Shown: in pieces, positions 1-10,073 of the stretch
Layout: each line of letters opens with the position of its first letter
How positions within the stretch are numbered: the stretch's first letter is position 1
Assembly: GCA_014529385.2 (NCBI GenBank)
Contig: CM043966.1
Location: forward strand, 97,789,087-97,849,086
DNA: 60,000 nucleotides
From: Adiantum capillus-veneris
Taxonomy: Eukaryota; Streptophyta; Polypodiopsida; Polypodiales; Pteridaceae
Direction of reading: 5' to 3'
Translations under genes and position numbers: made by a program
The notes under the pieces: generated by a model
Told to the model about the DNA's origin: nothing
Seen by the model: only the letters and a program-made list of their open reading frames with translations
The model's database searches: none

Positions 1-720
1 AAGCACCTTTTGAGATTGTGGCGGCAAAAAGGTTCCTCCCATTTTGCATACAAAGGACAAGATCTTTGAGGCAGATCGATAGGTTGAGAACATGGATGAG
101 ATGTATAAGAAGATTAAAGTTGCCTTGGAGAAGACTCGGGCAAAGTAGAAAAAGGTTGTTGATCGTCACCGTCGTGAAGCTACTATCACCTAGTGATTGG
201 GTTCTGTTAAGGTTCAAAAAGGCAAGGTTAAAGAAGATGAAGGGCAAGGAACGGCTGTTTCCTAAGCTCAACACGCATTACTATGGGCCTTTTCAAGTGG
301 TTGACAAGATTAGCAATGTGGCTTACAGGCTGAAATTGCCTGATGCATGGAAGATTCATAATGCGTTTCACATGAGTCTTCTAAGACCCTTCGTGGGTGA
401 TGTGCCAGAAGATATGCCAGATGAGGATCAGCCAGAAGTTGAGGAACTTGATGAGATCCTGGTACCTGAGCAAGTTTTGGTACATAAGGACAGAAAAGTT
501 AAAGGACCAGTTGCAAGACGCTATTTGGTGAAGTTCAAGAACTATCCGCCTATGGATGCAAAGTGGATGGAAGAGCATGAACTGTAAGAGTCACCAAATG
601 TATTGCAGCTTTACCTTGAAGCCTTTGGGTTACAGCCTACTTATGCCCCAACCCAACGTGTGCAAAGGAGGGGTAATGATAGAGCTAGTACATCAAATGT
701 ACATATGAATTCAGTGTAAT
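1..720 (+). pseudogene. Gypsy (family G1) integrase C-terminus and chromodomain, 3' end of pol
   Basis: This is the last part of a chromovirus-type Ty3/gypsy polyprotein whose 5' part lies before the window. It aligns with 17166-17894 of the complete G1 copy. From about 190 it encodes the integrase C-terminal module (GDWVLLRF-like, then YYGPFQVVDKISNVAYRLKLPD) and from about 450 a chromodomain (ILVPEQVLVHKD to KWMEEHEL), which in chromoviruses directs integration to chromatin. The reading frame changes near 110-180, where the other copy reads through a different frame. A TAA at 585 replaces a leucine codon of the other copy, cutting off the last 45 or so residues. I see it as a dead copy. Confidence 0.85.
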
Positions 721-890
721 AGATGGAAATGACAAAAGTATGAAGGCCTCATTAAGTCATTTGTATCTATATGTTATGACCTTTCTTGCCGATACATGCG
801 ATGATAAAAGAGTGTTAATCGCACAAGATCATCAGTGGCGTGTATTTATGGTATGCAATCGAGGACGTTTGCGATTTCAAGACGGGGGTA

Positions 891-2199
891 TGTCACGGGG
901 GCGTGGCAACAGTTAACTATGTCACGAGGACGTGGCAACTGCTAACTTTAGTTGCTGGTTTCTTTCCAAGGGGTTTTGTTTTGTTTTTGAGACCCTCTTC
1001 TTGAAGTAGCAAACGGTCGGACATTGCATGGCCAATGTGAACAGTAGTTTCACCCGCAGATGGGTAGTGGTCAGCATTGGAATTCGTATGGTAAGAGGAT
1101 GTCTAGGCTCAGAGCAAGATAATATAGGTCCCCCCGTCGCACTTAGCAAGTTGGTGGATACTAGGAAGTAAACTCAATTAAGGTGTAAAGTCAAGGTGGG
1201 ACTACCAACAAAAAGTATCCGACAGTTGGGCCACATTGCACTTTTGGATGCGGTCCCAATGAGGATAGATGGTCAGAAGACCAGTGGGAGCCCAACAGAA
1301 GCATCTCCTAAAATTTAGGGAACTGCTATTTTGGGCCGTGAAATGTGTTCGCGTCATAACCTCCGGTATGACTAGGGGAACATTTTACAACTCTACCGCG
1401 AAGTCAACTGGGCAACCGGTCAAGATATTTTTAAGCGGCGAACCCGAAACAAGCAAATCCTTGTAAATGCGCCAAGTGTCGATTTTTCATGAACTTTCCC
1501 CTTGCAGAAAAATGGGCGCTGATTTTTAAGCTGGGAGAGGCCTCATTTCAGCTTTTGTCACAGGTTAAGAGCTATGGAGTGCTTTCTTTCCCTCTCATGT
1601 AAAGTGTGGTGCTAGGAGTGATGCCCTGCACACTACACACTGCTCTCTCTCTCTCCCCTACTTGCAGTTATGTGATGCCCCACAAGAGGGCTCCTCATAC
1701 GCACGCCATACGGACGCCAGAACCTTTGGGAATCGTGCCCCACTGGCAGAGGACAGTTAGGGGACTGTTTGGGGCTGAAAACAGGGCAAAAAACAGTAAA
1801 TACAGCGTGCTGAATTTATTTGTTTTTGGGCAGGAATAAGAGGGTATACGCCAGTGCAAGTTAGTTCTAGCAGGGGAATTGGTTTCGCGCAAGTTTTGGG
1901 GCTGTTATGCTGCTGAAATTTGGCCAGATCAAATGGTATCTAGGTGGATACACGTGAAGGATTCCCAGGAGCTTACCTTGTAATTTACCTTCCTAAAGAA
2001 TAAAGAAATACCAAAAGGGGCGCCAATTTTGGGGCCTACAGGTTGTCGGCGTCTCCTCGGAGCATTCTAGCTTCCGAGCTGTGTGTATTCAAGTGTTATC
2101 TCCCGTCGCAGGTTCTCTTTGCAAAGTGCTCTGTGTGTGTGTCTAAAGTAAAGAATTTCGGGTGAAAGCCAACGCCTACCGCCCTACGGGCCGGTTTCA
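891..2199 (+). mobile_element. 3' LTR of the left G1 gypsy element
   Basis: The LTR starts TGTCACGG just after a purine-rich tract (AAGACGGGGG) and ends CCGGTTTCA. It matches the two LTRs of the complete G1 element at 11114 and 18065. It lacks roughly 170 bp of their middle: the sequence jumps near 1700 from CACAAGAGGGCTCCTC to CATACGGACGCC. An AATAAA signal lies at about 1999, followed directly by the shared motif AATACCAAAAGGGGCGCC. The left end of the element is outside the window, so its target duplication cannot be checked. Confidence 0.9.
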
Positions 2200-2857
2200 C
2201 GCAGCAGGTGACGAAACCCTAAAACAGGTGGCGAAAACACAAAAAAGAAACCTAAAACAGCTTCGCAGCAGGTGACCAGGTCGCACAGGCAAAGATATCA
2301 CGCAAGATACCTCTCTCTACAGCGGGAGGTGAGAGAAGCTCTCTAAAGCACGGGTGAGGGCAACACTCTGCAGCGTGAGCGTGAAGGTCTGCTCTATTGA
2401 GCAGCGTGCAGGTGGAGGGTGTGGGCAGCAAACAAGAGGTCTGCAACCTCTGTCGAAAATGGCAAGCTAAAGGGTTGTTGACAGCAGACGCGCAGGGTTG
2501 TGGAAACGCAGGTACGCCACACACACCCTTTCTCTCTGGCTCTTTGTAAACCGTGTGCGCACCGCTGCTATGCTCTCCCAGCCCACGCGTCGTTGTTGTG
2601 CTGCTAAGCCTTGCGTCGTACCCTTGCTGTGCTACCCCAGCCCTCGCGGGTGCTACTACTTTCCCAGCCCTAGCATGCCATTGTTGTGCCAAGTTGTTTA
2701 TCAGCTCATCTGCGTGCCTGTTACCACTGCATAGGCGGCCGCTAGTTCTTCTTGCCAATTTCCTACCATTAAAAGGATCTCCCTTGCTCCACCTTCAGAG
2801 GACACGGAAGCCATGAATGTTTCACCTACTTGCAAGCCGTGAGGAAAGGCCACCTTC
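2200..2857 (+). other. Unassigned stretch between the G1 LTR and LINE ORF1
   Basis: No protein is recognised here. The stretch probably includes the 5' untranslated region of the LINE whose ORF1 begins at 2858. CGCAGCAGGTGAC occurs twice (about 2200 and 2261), and CCCAGCCC-type units recur between 2578 and 2672. Open frames on both strands look like chance products of GC-rich sequence. Confidence 0.4.
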
Positions 2858-3241
2858 ATGCTCACGAACAAGCGGATGACGCAAATGGAAAGGGAAATGA
2901 AGGAATGGAAAACAGAGATGAGAGGATGGTGGAAGGAGAAGGCCAACCTTCTTCAGATGGTCTTCAACCAAGGTGCACATTGGAAGAAGGAGAAAGAGAA
3001 CCTAAACGCAGAGATACAAGCACTTAAGGCGGACTCACAGACACTCAAAGAAGAAGTCTCGGCCCTCAAATGGGAGCTTGTTGATAGAGCAAGCAGGGGA
3101 CTAGAGGAAGATGAATTTCAGCCCTCTGTGATAGAAGAAATCAAGGTAATCAAGGAACAGGTAAGGATGATCAAAGAGGAAGAGAAACTGAATTTGGTGA
3201 AGACGTCTTCATGGGCGGATATGATAAAAAGACACAGAAGA
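2858..3241 (+). pseudogene. LINE ORF1, N-terminal coiled-coil half
   Basis: This 128-codon stretch starts at an ATG and is strongly charged with heptad-like spacing (REMKEWKTEMRGWWKEKANL, then KENLNAEIQALKADSQTLKE), as expected for the trimerising coiled coil of L1-type ORF1 RNA-binding proteins. It ends in a conserved-looking SSWADMIK segment and is cut at codon 128 by the family D LTR at 3242. The protein resumes at 5944 after the GAAGA target duplication. An upstream ATG at 2830 is in another frame, so I chose 2858. Confidence 0.7.
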
Positions 3242-3504
3242 TGTCACAAACGGGAGCGCATAAACAATATAAAATACATTCGGATAAATAGAATTTATCA
3301 CTTAATACTGAAGCCAGAGTATATAGAGAGAAATAGATAAAGGGAGAGAGATAGAGAGTGAGAAGATCCACACAGTACTGGGGACCAGAAGATGGGCTTG
3401 TCCTCCCCCGTAATAGTATCTTCATTATTGAGGAGAAGTCTATACAAGCACTTGAACCGAACGTATTACCACGTTTGTTCTAGAATAAGACTTGATGGTT
3501 CCTA

Positions 3505-3766
3505 GAAGCCTCGGCTTCCTATTCCTAGGGCAAAGCCCTATTCCAAGGAACTTCCGTTCCTTATTCCAAATCCTCGAGAATCAAGGTTCTCGCCTCTGGA
3601 TCTCACCTTCCGGACTCAGGGCACGACATCCCTGCAACTCTCTTTTCCAACTCTGTTTCCAGAGTCCTCTTCCCACAGAACAACTCTGCTTTCCCGGACA
3701 CGAAGTCCTTACTTGGGAATTCCAACTTTCGGATCACAACTTGAGAGACTACGTCTCTGCGATCCG
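3505..3766. repeat. Array of small hairpins within the family D LTR
   Basis: Consecutive inverted repeats are separated by pyrimidine-rich linkers, often containing ATTCC. They are GAAGCC/GGCTTC (3505-3518), TAGGGC/GCCCTA (3526-3540), AAGGAAC/GTTCCTT (3545-3562), CGAGAA/TTCTCG (3575-3592), CAGGG/CCCTG (3617-3634), ACTCTG/CAGAGT (3650-3665), GGAC/GTCC (about 3696-3708), and a nested pair CGGATC...GATCCG around AGAGAC/GTCTCT (about 3730-3766). Stem sequences differ from one another, so pairing is kept without primary sequence being kept. AGGC/GCCT near 3845 may extend the array. Confidence 0.7.
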
Positions 3767-4784
3767 AGGATCTACTTCCCAAACTCGGGTATGAACCCTT
3801 GGGCTGATCTGGCTCTAGTACCTCAGAGCGCTTTTCTCCTGCAGAGGCTCATGCCTTCCTCTGCTCCTACTCCCTCACTAAGAGGAACTACACCTGCAAA
3901 CAAATACTTAGAGACCATAACATGAAATCGTTACCTTCAAAGTCTCGACGCTCGAAACGCAACTCGGGTCTCGAAAAGCAATTCCCCAGAAGAGATCTCT
4001 ACATAGAAAATCCTCTCTTCCAATCCTACACACAAAAGAGGTGTGTTCTCGGGTTCCTTCTCATAAATCAGTCCCGTCTACGACATTTATGGGCTGAAAA
4101 CAGAGAAAAACAGCAACTTGTCGCGATAGAAACACGCTCCGTAGGCACTTCTTCGCGAGGGAACTCGCGCACTGGGTCTTGGTGACATCTGGTACACTTG
4201 GGACAGTCGTGGGCATCACCGGCAAACGTCTTCCTTGCGGGTGAACTCTGCAGAGCAGCATCTCCTTCTTGGAAAAACTGATCCTCCCCTCTGAGTGAGG
4301 GCATGTGATGCTTTAATAGCTCCTAGCCACGGGCACGAATAGCTGCTCGCGTAGAGATCGCGGCCGTTTTTTTTTTTTCTTTTTTTTTTCGTTCGCTATC
4401 TCCCAAAAGAAGAGAGAGAGAAAACGTTGACTGATCTGTAGCCTTATTTATCAGATGGCTGCCCACTTATTAAATGGGCGGCCGGCGTATTTTAAAATAG
4501 TCTGAATCTGCCCAAAAACTCAATAAAACCTTATAAGTTAAAAACAATGCTTTCACAGCACTTCCCAGGCGTCCGTGGATGCAATCACACGCACAGTTGC
4601 AATGCAGGCATAGACTTCCTCATGCTAAAACATCTGCTTTCCCGAAAAGCAATCCCGCTTTCTCAGAAAGCATCTGTTTTTCCTCAAAGTTTCCTCTGAA
4701 CCCATCTTCATTCAAGTGCTTGCATTTCCTTGTGCACAATTCTAACACAGTTCGGAATTTCCTCCTGACTATGGATATCCCCTT

Positions 4785-5060
4785 TTCCGATGCACCCGTC
4801 ACCCACCTTGTGACGCATCAAGAATACCCATCACCTAGTCCTTTCCTACCGAACTTACGGTACAATCTCCTTCGCGATGCTCTATGTCACCCATCCTATG
4901 ACGCATCAGAGATGTCCGTTCCTGGATGGTCGGATACTTTTTCTCGATGCTCCTTGTCACCCATCCGATGTGACGCATCAGAAGTACCCATTCCTGGTGG
5001 CCTTACAGATATTCCCTTTCACAGTGCTCCCGTCATTACTCTGAATGACGCACTAGGAAT
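4785..5060. repeat. Degenerate tandem repeats with a nested stem in the family D LTR
   Basis: Three to four units of about 70-75 bp share the order GATGC, GTCACCCATCC, GTGAC or ATGACGCATC, then a CCCATTCCTGG-like tail. The best unit (about 4948-4980) reads GATGC...GTCAC...GTGAC-GCATC, so both outer and inner arms are complementary. The first and last units are weaker. Confidence 0.65.
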
Positions 5061-5277
5061 TCTCTGTACTCGGATGTCTCCAGTGAGAAAACCCCTCTCA
5101 CTTAAAATTCCAATAATTCATTTAGAATCATTTTTCCTGGTGTTCCAAGCATAGTTACCCGGAACGCGACACGGGAACGGCAACGAGATCCCCGCGGAAG
5201 GAGGGAACGGCTAGTGGTCCGGAACGGGAACGTCGCGGAACGGGAGGTATAAAAAACACCCAAATAGTGCAATTTTT

Positions 5278-5330
5278 AGCTCCTTGTGTTTAAATACAAG
5301 GAGTATTAGAGTGCTTTGACTCTAATACTC
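5278..5330. repeat. Two adjacent hairpins near the hAT terminus
   Basis: CTCCTTGT/ACAAGGAG encloses GTTTAAAT (about 5280-5303). It is followed by the 12-bp perfect stem GAGTATTAGAGT (5301-5312) / ACTCTAATACTC (5319-5330) with a 6-nt loop. The second hairpin is kept with a 10-bp stem at the same place in the larger hAT copy (about 36598-36623), while the first is degraded there. Confidence 0.75.
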
Positions 5331-5378
5331 ACAAAAAACTCGTTTTGAAGACCATTCAACCTTGCTATGACTAGATGA

Positions 5379-5390
<12 letters not shown>

Positions 5391-5415
<25 letters not shown>

Positions 5416-5425
5416 GGGAGAGATT
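5391..5425. repeat. TG/GA microsatellite inside the hAT derivative
   Basis: A short TG run followed by a GA run. Longer GA-rich sequence continues to about 5550 and is shared with the larger hAT copy. Confidence 0.85.
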
Positions 5426-5943
5426 CGAGAGAGTCGGAGGGAGAGGAAGAGAGCTTGAAGGCTTGAAGCCTTGAGCCTTGAGAGAGTGAGTCTTGAGAGG
5501 GAGAGATCTTGAGAGTGAGAGGGAGAGCTTGAGCCTTGAGGATTAGCTTGTGAAGAGAAAGGGGAAGGGGGGTGCATTTTATGAGTCCTTGAGGCCTTGC
5601 ACACTTTCAAAAGAAGCCCAAACATTTACTTCAATTTTTTCAATTTTTGCCAAATTTGTTTGTAGCCATTGGCCGTTCCAGGGGCATTCCGGAACGGTCC
5701 GTGGGCGTTTCGGAACGTTCCGGAACGGCCGTTCCGGTTTGCATTGGCCACCCGGAATGTCAGACATTCCGGGACGTTCCGGAACGTTCGGGAAGAGAAC
5801 TACCCCCCGGAACGCCGGAACGGGGGCTAGGGGGCGTTCCCCGGTAACTATGGTTCCAAGCGAGAAAACCCTCTCACTTATAAATCCAATAATTCATTTA
5901 GAATTATCTTTCTGTAAGATAAAGCCAAATTAGCAACAGAAGA

Positions 5944-6444
5944 AGGTGGATGAGGCTGAAAAATGGATTGAGGCCGCCAAGGAAGGGAAAGGTAAGGAGG
6001 CTCCTTCTACACCAACCGCTTATCAACATAAGCCTTGAAGAGGAACAAAGAAGGCGGATGCGGGCTCTACATGTGAGAGTGACTGGCCTCAAGGACATAA
6101 ACAATGTGGAGAAAGAGGTCACAAGCCTCACATCCATGATGGGGGTGGAGAAGAATTTGCACACAAAGGCATGGAGAGTAGATAAGAAAAGTGATGGCCC
6201 GGGAGAGTCTTCAAAGGAGAAAGCTCTCATACTACGCTTCCTTTCCTTGGAAGAGAAGAAGGAATTCTTGAGAAAGAGGCCTACTCTCAAGAAGACAGGT
6301 ATTTTCCTCGGCGATGATCTTACTCTCTCACAGCTCGCACATATGAGAGAGCTAATGCCAGAGATTACAGCGGCAAGGGAGAAGGGAAAGATAGGCTTCT
6401 ACAGAAATGGTCGGGTGGTGATTGTAGAGCGGCGCGTTGCATGA
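5944..6444 (+). pseudogene. LINE ORF1, C-terminal RNA-binding half
   Basis: This continues ORF1 after the family D LTR. The part from about 6025 reads SLEEEQRRRMRALHVRVTGL and ends with LVFLGDDLT-like (IFLGDDLTLSQLAHMREL) and GKIGFYRNGRVVIV segments, the pattern of the RRM-like and C-terminal nucleic-acid-binding domains of plant LINE ORF1. The first 30 or so codons make better sense in a neighbouring frame (KVDEAEKWIEAAKEGKG), so a frameshift lies between about 5945 and 6040. The TGA at 6442 closes ORF1, and ORF2 follows in the same frame. Confidence 0.7.
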
Positions 6445-7296
6445 CGGTGTGAGACCTATGGGACCACACTGAAGATTGCTACTTGGAATTGTAATGGGTC
6501 TATGAGGTTGGACGTTGGTGCATTTGAGGACAGTTTCAGAGACAGAGACATTGTATTATTCTCACAGACTCACCAGGCCCCTGGACAGGTGATGCCACAT
6601 GTGGTGGGATATAGGTGGGAGACAACCCATAAAACAGCTATGAGATCTGAGCGTGGGAGTAGAGGTTCAGGAGGAGTAGCAGTGCTATTTAGAGAGGAGC
6701 TACAGCCACTACTACATATTGTACGGAGAGATGAGCATGCTAGATACATGTGGGTGAGACTGCAAGCTGACACAAGTCGATTTCTATACATTGCCATATG
6801 TTACTTTCCTCCCAGTACATCAGTATATGCTGCATCCAGAGGGCAGTCGCCTTTCTCTATACTAAACGATGACATATGGGAGTTTTCTAGGGATGGTGAT
6901 ATCATTCTCCTAGGGGACTTCAATGCCCGAACCGGCAACTCTCAAACGGTCTTCTACGACACTTCATATGAGATGCTTAGCGAGATGGATGTGGGTGAGT
7001 TGGGGCTTGACAGACACTCACATGACAGAGAGCAGACAGATTATGGGAGATACCTCATGGAGATGACGACTACACATGGGTTAGCCATATTTAATGGCTT
7101 ACAGCGATTTCTTGGAGCAGCCGGCTTCACATGCTTTCCACACAGACATGGGGCCAGTACAGTGGACTATGTTATGACACAACCGAGCTTTGTCCCTCGC
7201 ATTCAGGATTTCACAGTAGGATCCAGGCCAGTGGGCGTAGCAGTGGATCATGCTCTCTTGACACTCTCCGTTTCATTTCAGTATAGTACAGCCTAG
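6445..7296 (+). pseudogene. LINE ORF2, apurinic-type endonuclease domain
   Basis: The reading frame is open straight after the ORF1 TGA and shows the exonuclease-endonuclease-phosphatase fold motifs in order: KIATWNCNG (metal-binding Asn), LFSQTH where a catalytic Glu is expected, YMWVRL, IAICYFPP, IILLGDFNAR (Asp and Asn) and VDHALL (Asp-His). The first ATG (6502) lies inside the first motif, so it is not a plausible natural start. The CAG at 6565 gives Gln in place of the usual Glu, one base from GAG. The domain nicks target DNA to prime reverse transcription. A TAG at 7294 ends the frame. Confidence 0.8.
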
Positions 7297-8055
7297 ACAT
7301 CAGAAGGCAGGTCACACACCCATTATACATTTACACAAGAGACTGATTCCGTTTATACAGAGGACATTTGGGACCGTCTATGGGAAGGGACAGTTGGCAC
7401 AACTCATTCACGCCTCTCTGTGGAGGAGTGCACCACTCTATTGACTGAGACACTGCATGGTGTTGCATCAATGGCATACCCACACACTCAGTTAAGTAGG
7501 AGACGACAGTCTGGGAGCATGCCCCTGAATAGTTGGTATGATGAGGAGTGCAGAGAGATAAGAGCCCAACTTCAGAGGGATCTTCTTTTATGAGTCATCA
7601 CTTACAAACAATCTCGGATTGCTTCCCGGTACCTTGTGCGACGGAAGAAGCGAGCTTACCTGGCTCAGATGGAGCGAGATGATCTTGAGTAGGGACTCAG
7701 AAGAGGCATGGCGACTCTTTCATGAGCACTCCCCTCCCCCAATGATTACTTCACCTGATGTGTGGGGCCAATATGCGACATCGTTATACACGGTTCCTGG
7801 ACAGGAACCCCTTCCAGACCCTACAAAGCCATGCCCAGCTACAAGCACCTTCTTCACCACTGAGATGGTACAGAGGGCCATTGACAGGATGAGGACCGGG
7901 AGGGCATATGATCATGACGGTCTAGTAGCGGAGTACTTTATACATGCTCGGGATATGTTGATGGAGGTTCTTGCAGTGTTGTTCAATCGTGCCATGTGTG
8001 AGGGCTTACCTGAGACTTGGAGGTTGTCTACTATTGTGCCTATCTTCAAGGTAGG
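7297..8055 (+). pseudogene. LINE ORF2, linker and start of reverse transcriptase
   Basis: Coding sequence continues after the TAG at 7294 but is broken by further stops (TGA near 7591, TAG near 7688) and a frame change. From 7619 it reads the region before the RT palm, including TGRAYDHDGLVAEYF and LPETWRLSTIVPIFK, the conserved first RT blocks (K-S/A-x-G-x-D-G and W-K-x-A-x-I-P-I-x-K). The solo LTR at 8056 is inserted directly after that Lys block. Confidence 0.75.
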
Positions 8056-9122
8056 TGTCACGAGTGTGTTTCAACTAACTTTACTTGTTGATTTCTTTTT
8101 TGGGGAAATTTTATTTGACTTGTTTTAAAGCACCCCTCTGGAAATGCCAATGCCCGAGTTGCATGGTGTGAGGCGGACAGTGAGAGTCTAGGCCGGACGG
8201 CCAGTGGGCACTAAAGTTGGACAAATGGATTAAGGTTAGCCACGGTGGGGCTACGAGTGTAAATCACCTGATAGCAGGCAGCAAGGTGGATTGCAACAAG
8301 TGCAAGAGGTATGGAGTGCTTGCTTACCCTCTTATGTACAGTGCGGTGCCAGGAGTGACGCCCTGCACGCTACGCGCTGCTCTCTCTCTTCCCTACGGCC
8401 AGTTATGTTATGCCCCTCAAGTAGGCTTCTCATTTGACCAATGTACAGCTGTGTGGATTTATGCTTTTGTGCCGAGGCAAGAGTCTCTTCGAACAAGAAC
8501 GGGTGTAGCTAACTGCTACACCAAAGCAGGCACCGGTGAGGGTGATAACCCCACCACAAAAGTGCATTTTCAGCGTTGCGTATTCGCTGAAATTGGACTG
8601 TTTTGCAGCCGTCATGGTGCCGGGAGCATTGGGAACAGTGCCCCACTGTTAGATGACAATTCGGGGGCTGTTTAGGGAGGAAAAGAGAGGAAAAACCAGT
8701 AATTACAGCGCGCTGTAATTACTGTTTTTGCGTAGGAAACAAGGAATCTATGCTATTGGAAACGAGTCGGAGCTTGGGAAACTGTCCAGGGCAAGTTTTG
8801 GGGCCGTTATACTCCCAAAATTTTGCCTGCACACGTGCCATCTAGCTGGATGCACATGAAAGTCTCAAGGACTTGGGTTTTGTAGCTTATTCCTCATTCC
8901 TGAAGAGTAATAAAGAAATACCAAAAGGGGCGCCAACCTTTGGGGCCTACAAATGTCACTATCTACTTGGGAGCATTTTAGCTTCTTGGCCGTGCTTTTG
9001 TTTTTGAAGTGTAATTCTGGTCTCAGTTACAGGTTCCTTTTAAGTCATTGCTTTGTGTCGTAAAGTCGAGTGATAAAGAATCGGGTAAAAGCGAACGTCT
9101 ACCACCCTACGGGCCGGTTTCA
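8056..9122 (+). mobile_element. Solo LTR related to family G1
   Basis: The 1067-bp insert begins TGTCACGAG and ends GGGCCGGTTTCA, the same ends as the G1 LTRs, and has AATAAA plus AATACCAAAAGGGGCGCC at 8909-8934. It is clearly more diverged from G1 than the G1 LTRs are from each other. It splits the LINE reverse transcriptase between IFK and GDP. The flanking pentamers are GTAGG (8051-8055) and ACAGG (9123-9127), a target duplication with two changes. Open frames within it look incidental. Confidence 0.85.
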
Positions 9123-10073
9123 ACAGGTGATCCTACAGAGCCTGGGAACTACCGCACTATTATGGTTGGACACACATTGGCACGGTTGTATGCATCCATT
9201 CTTGAGCAGCACTTGAGTAATTGGGCAGAGGGTGAGGGTGTACGAGCAAAGGGTCAAGCCGGTTTCAGGAGGGGTTTCTCCACTCTTGATCATATTCTCA
9301 CACTCAGAGCCATCATTGAGGAGGACAGGTCACATGGGACACGGATTTATTGTAGCTTTGTGGATTTCCGCAAAGCATTTGACATGGTACCAAGAGCTCC
9401 ATTGATGCGCAGACTACAAGAAATGGGGGTGCCCATAGAGTTGATTTGGGGGTTTTTTGTACAGATCAGTGATGGGACATGTACACACTCCAGAAGGGGT
9501 ATCTGATTTAGTTCACTCTACTTTGGGGTGAAACAGGGCTGCCCATTGTCTCCTACTCTACTTGGTATGTATGTTGATGAGGTGTCTGATTACATTGACA
9601 AAGAGGGTGACAGAGGTGCCCAGCTGGCAGGGACGTGGATCCCATTGTTGTTATATGTTGATGATATTGTGTCGATATTTGACTCACCAAAGGGTATGCA
9701 GCGACATTTGGATGCACTACACAGTTTTGCAAAGGGTAGTGGATTGTGTGTAAACCTTGGTAAAACCAAGGTTATGGTGTTTAATACTACACTACAATGG
9801 ATCAGGAGATCAGCACCTACTTTCACATATGGTCAGGAGACTGTGGAGTATACAGATGCATACACTTACCTGGGGGTAGTCTTTACTGGGCTGAGATTTT
9901 CTTTGAGAAGAGCAGCGGAGACTAGACTAACTAGAGCTTATGCGGCTTTGGGAGAATTGAAGAGGATGTGTTCACAGGTTCAATTCCAGGAACCTAGGAC
10001 AAAGTTATGGCTCTTTGATACTTTGGTTGCCTCTACTATGCTATATGGGGTGCAGGTTTGGGAACTTCTATAG
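9123..10073 (+). pseudogene. LINE ORF2, reverse transcriptase palm and thumb
   Basis: RT blocks follow in order: GDPTEPGNYRTIMV, GQAGFRRGFSTLDHI, YCSFVDFRKAFDMV (first catalytic Asp), KQGCPLSPTLL, LLLYVDDIVSIF (catalytic Asp pair) and LGKTKVMVF. YVDD is used where most LINEs have FADD. A TGA at about 9504, between the LINEs' SRRGI and VKQGCPLSP blocks, breaks the frame and so inactivates this copy. A second break follows GVQVWE near 10060. Confidence 0.85.

Larger units (their letters stand above)
5142..5860. mobile_element. Non-autonomous hAT element (5150-5852) with 8-bp target duplication
   Basis: The element is bounded by the inverted repeat CATAGTTACC/GGTAACTATG and by the perfect 8-bp direct repeat GTTCCAAG (5142-5149 and 5853-5860), the size expected for hAT transposition. 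Both ends are packed with GGAACG/CGTTCC motifs, a likely subterminal transposase-binding array. The first 230 bp match the left end of the hAT element at 36444, and the GA-rich 5390-5550 region matches that element's other side (39720-39911). It is therefore an internal deletion derivative of that family and has no protein of its own. Confidence 0.9.
3237..5943 (+). mobile_element. Solo LTR of family D (3242-5938) with 5-bp target duplication
   Basis: The segment begins TGTCACAAACGG, ends TAGCAACA, and is flanked by the 5-bp direct repeat GAAGA (3237-3241 and 5939-5943) inside LINE ORF1. Without the nested hAT element it is about 2.0 kb, long for an LTR. The same 5' end appears at 59847, where the window runs out. 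I see no coding capacity, primer-binding site or second LTR. It holds a hairpin array (3505-3766), hairpin-forming tandem repeats (4785-5060), a pair of 55-bp direct repeats (about 5083-5139 and 5861-5915) on either side of the hAT insertion, and a T-rich tract at 4367-4390. A long non-autonomous element that lacks proteins remains possible. Confidence 0.8.

Noticed and set aside
2252-2758. Open frame of 168 codons on the minus strand with Cys- and Pro-rich sequence
   Set aside because: No family resemblance. It overlaps frames on the other strand and lies in GC-rich repeat sequence between two transposons.
8217-8675. Open frame of 152 codons in the solo LTR
   Set aside because: It lies wholly in LTR sequence, has no recognised domain, and its counterparts in the G1 LTRs (11495-11930 and 18446-18881) are in other frames.
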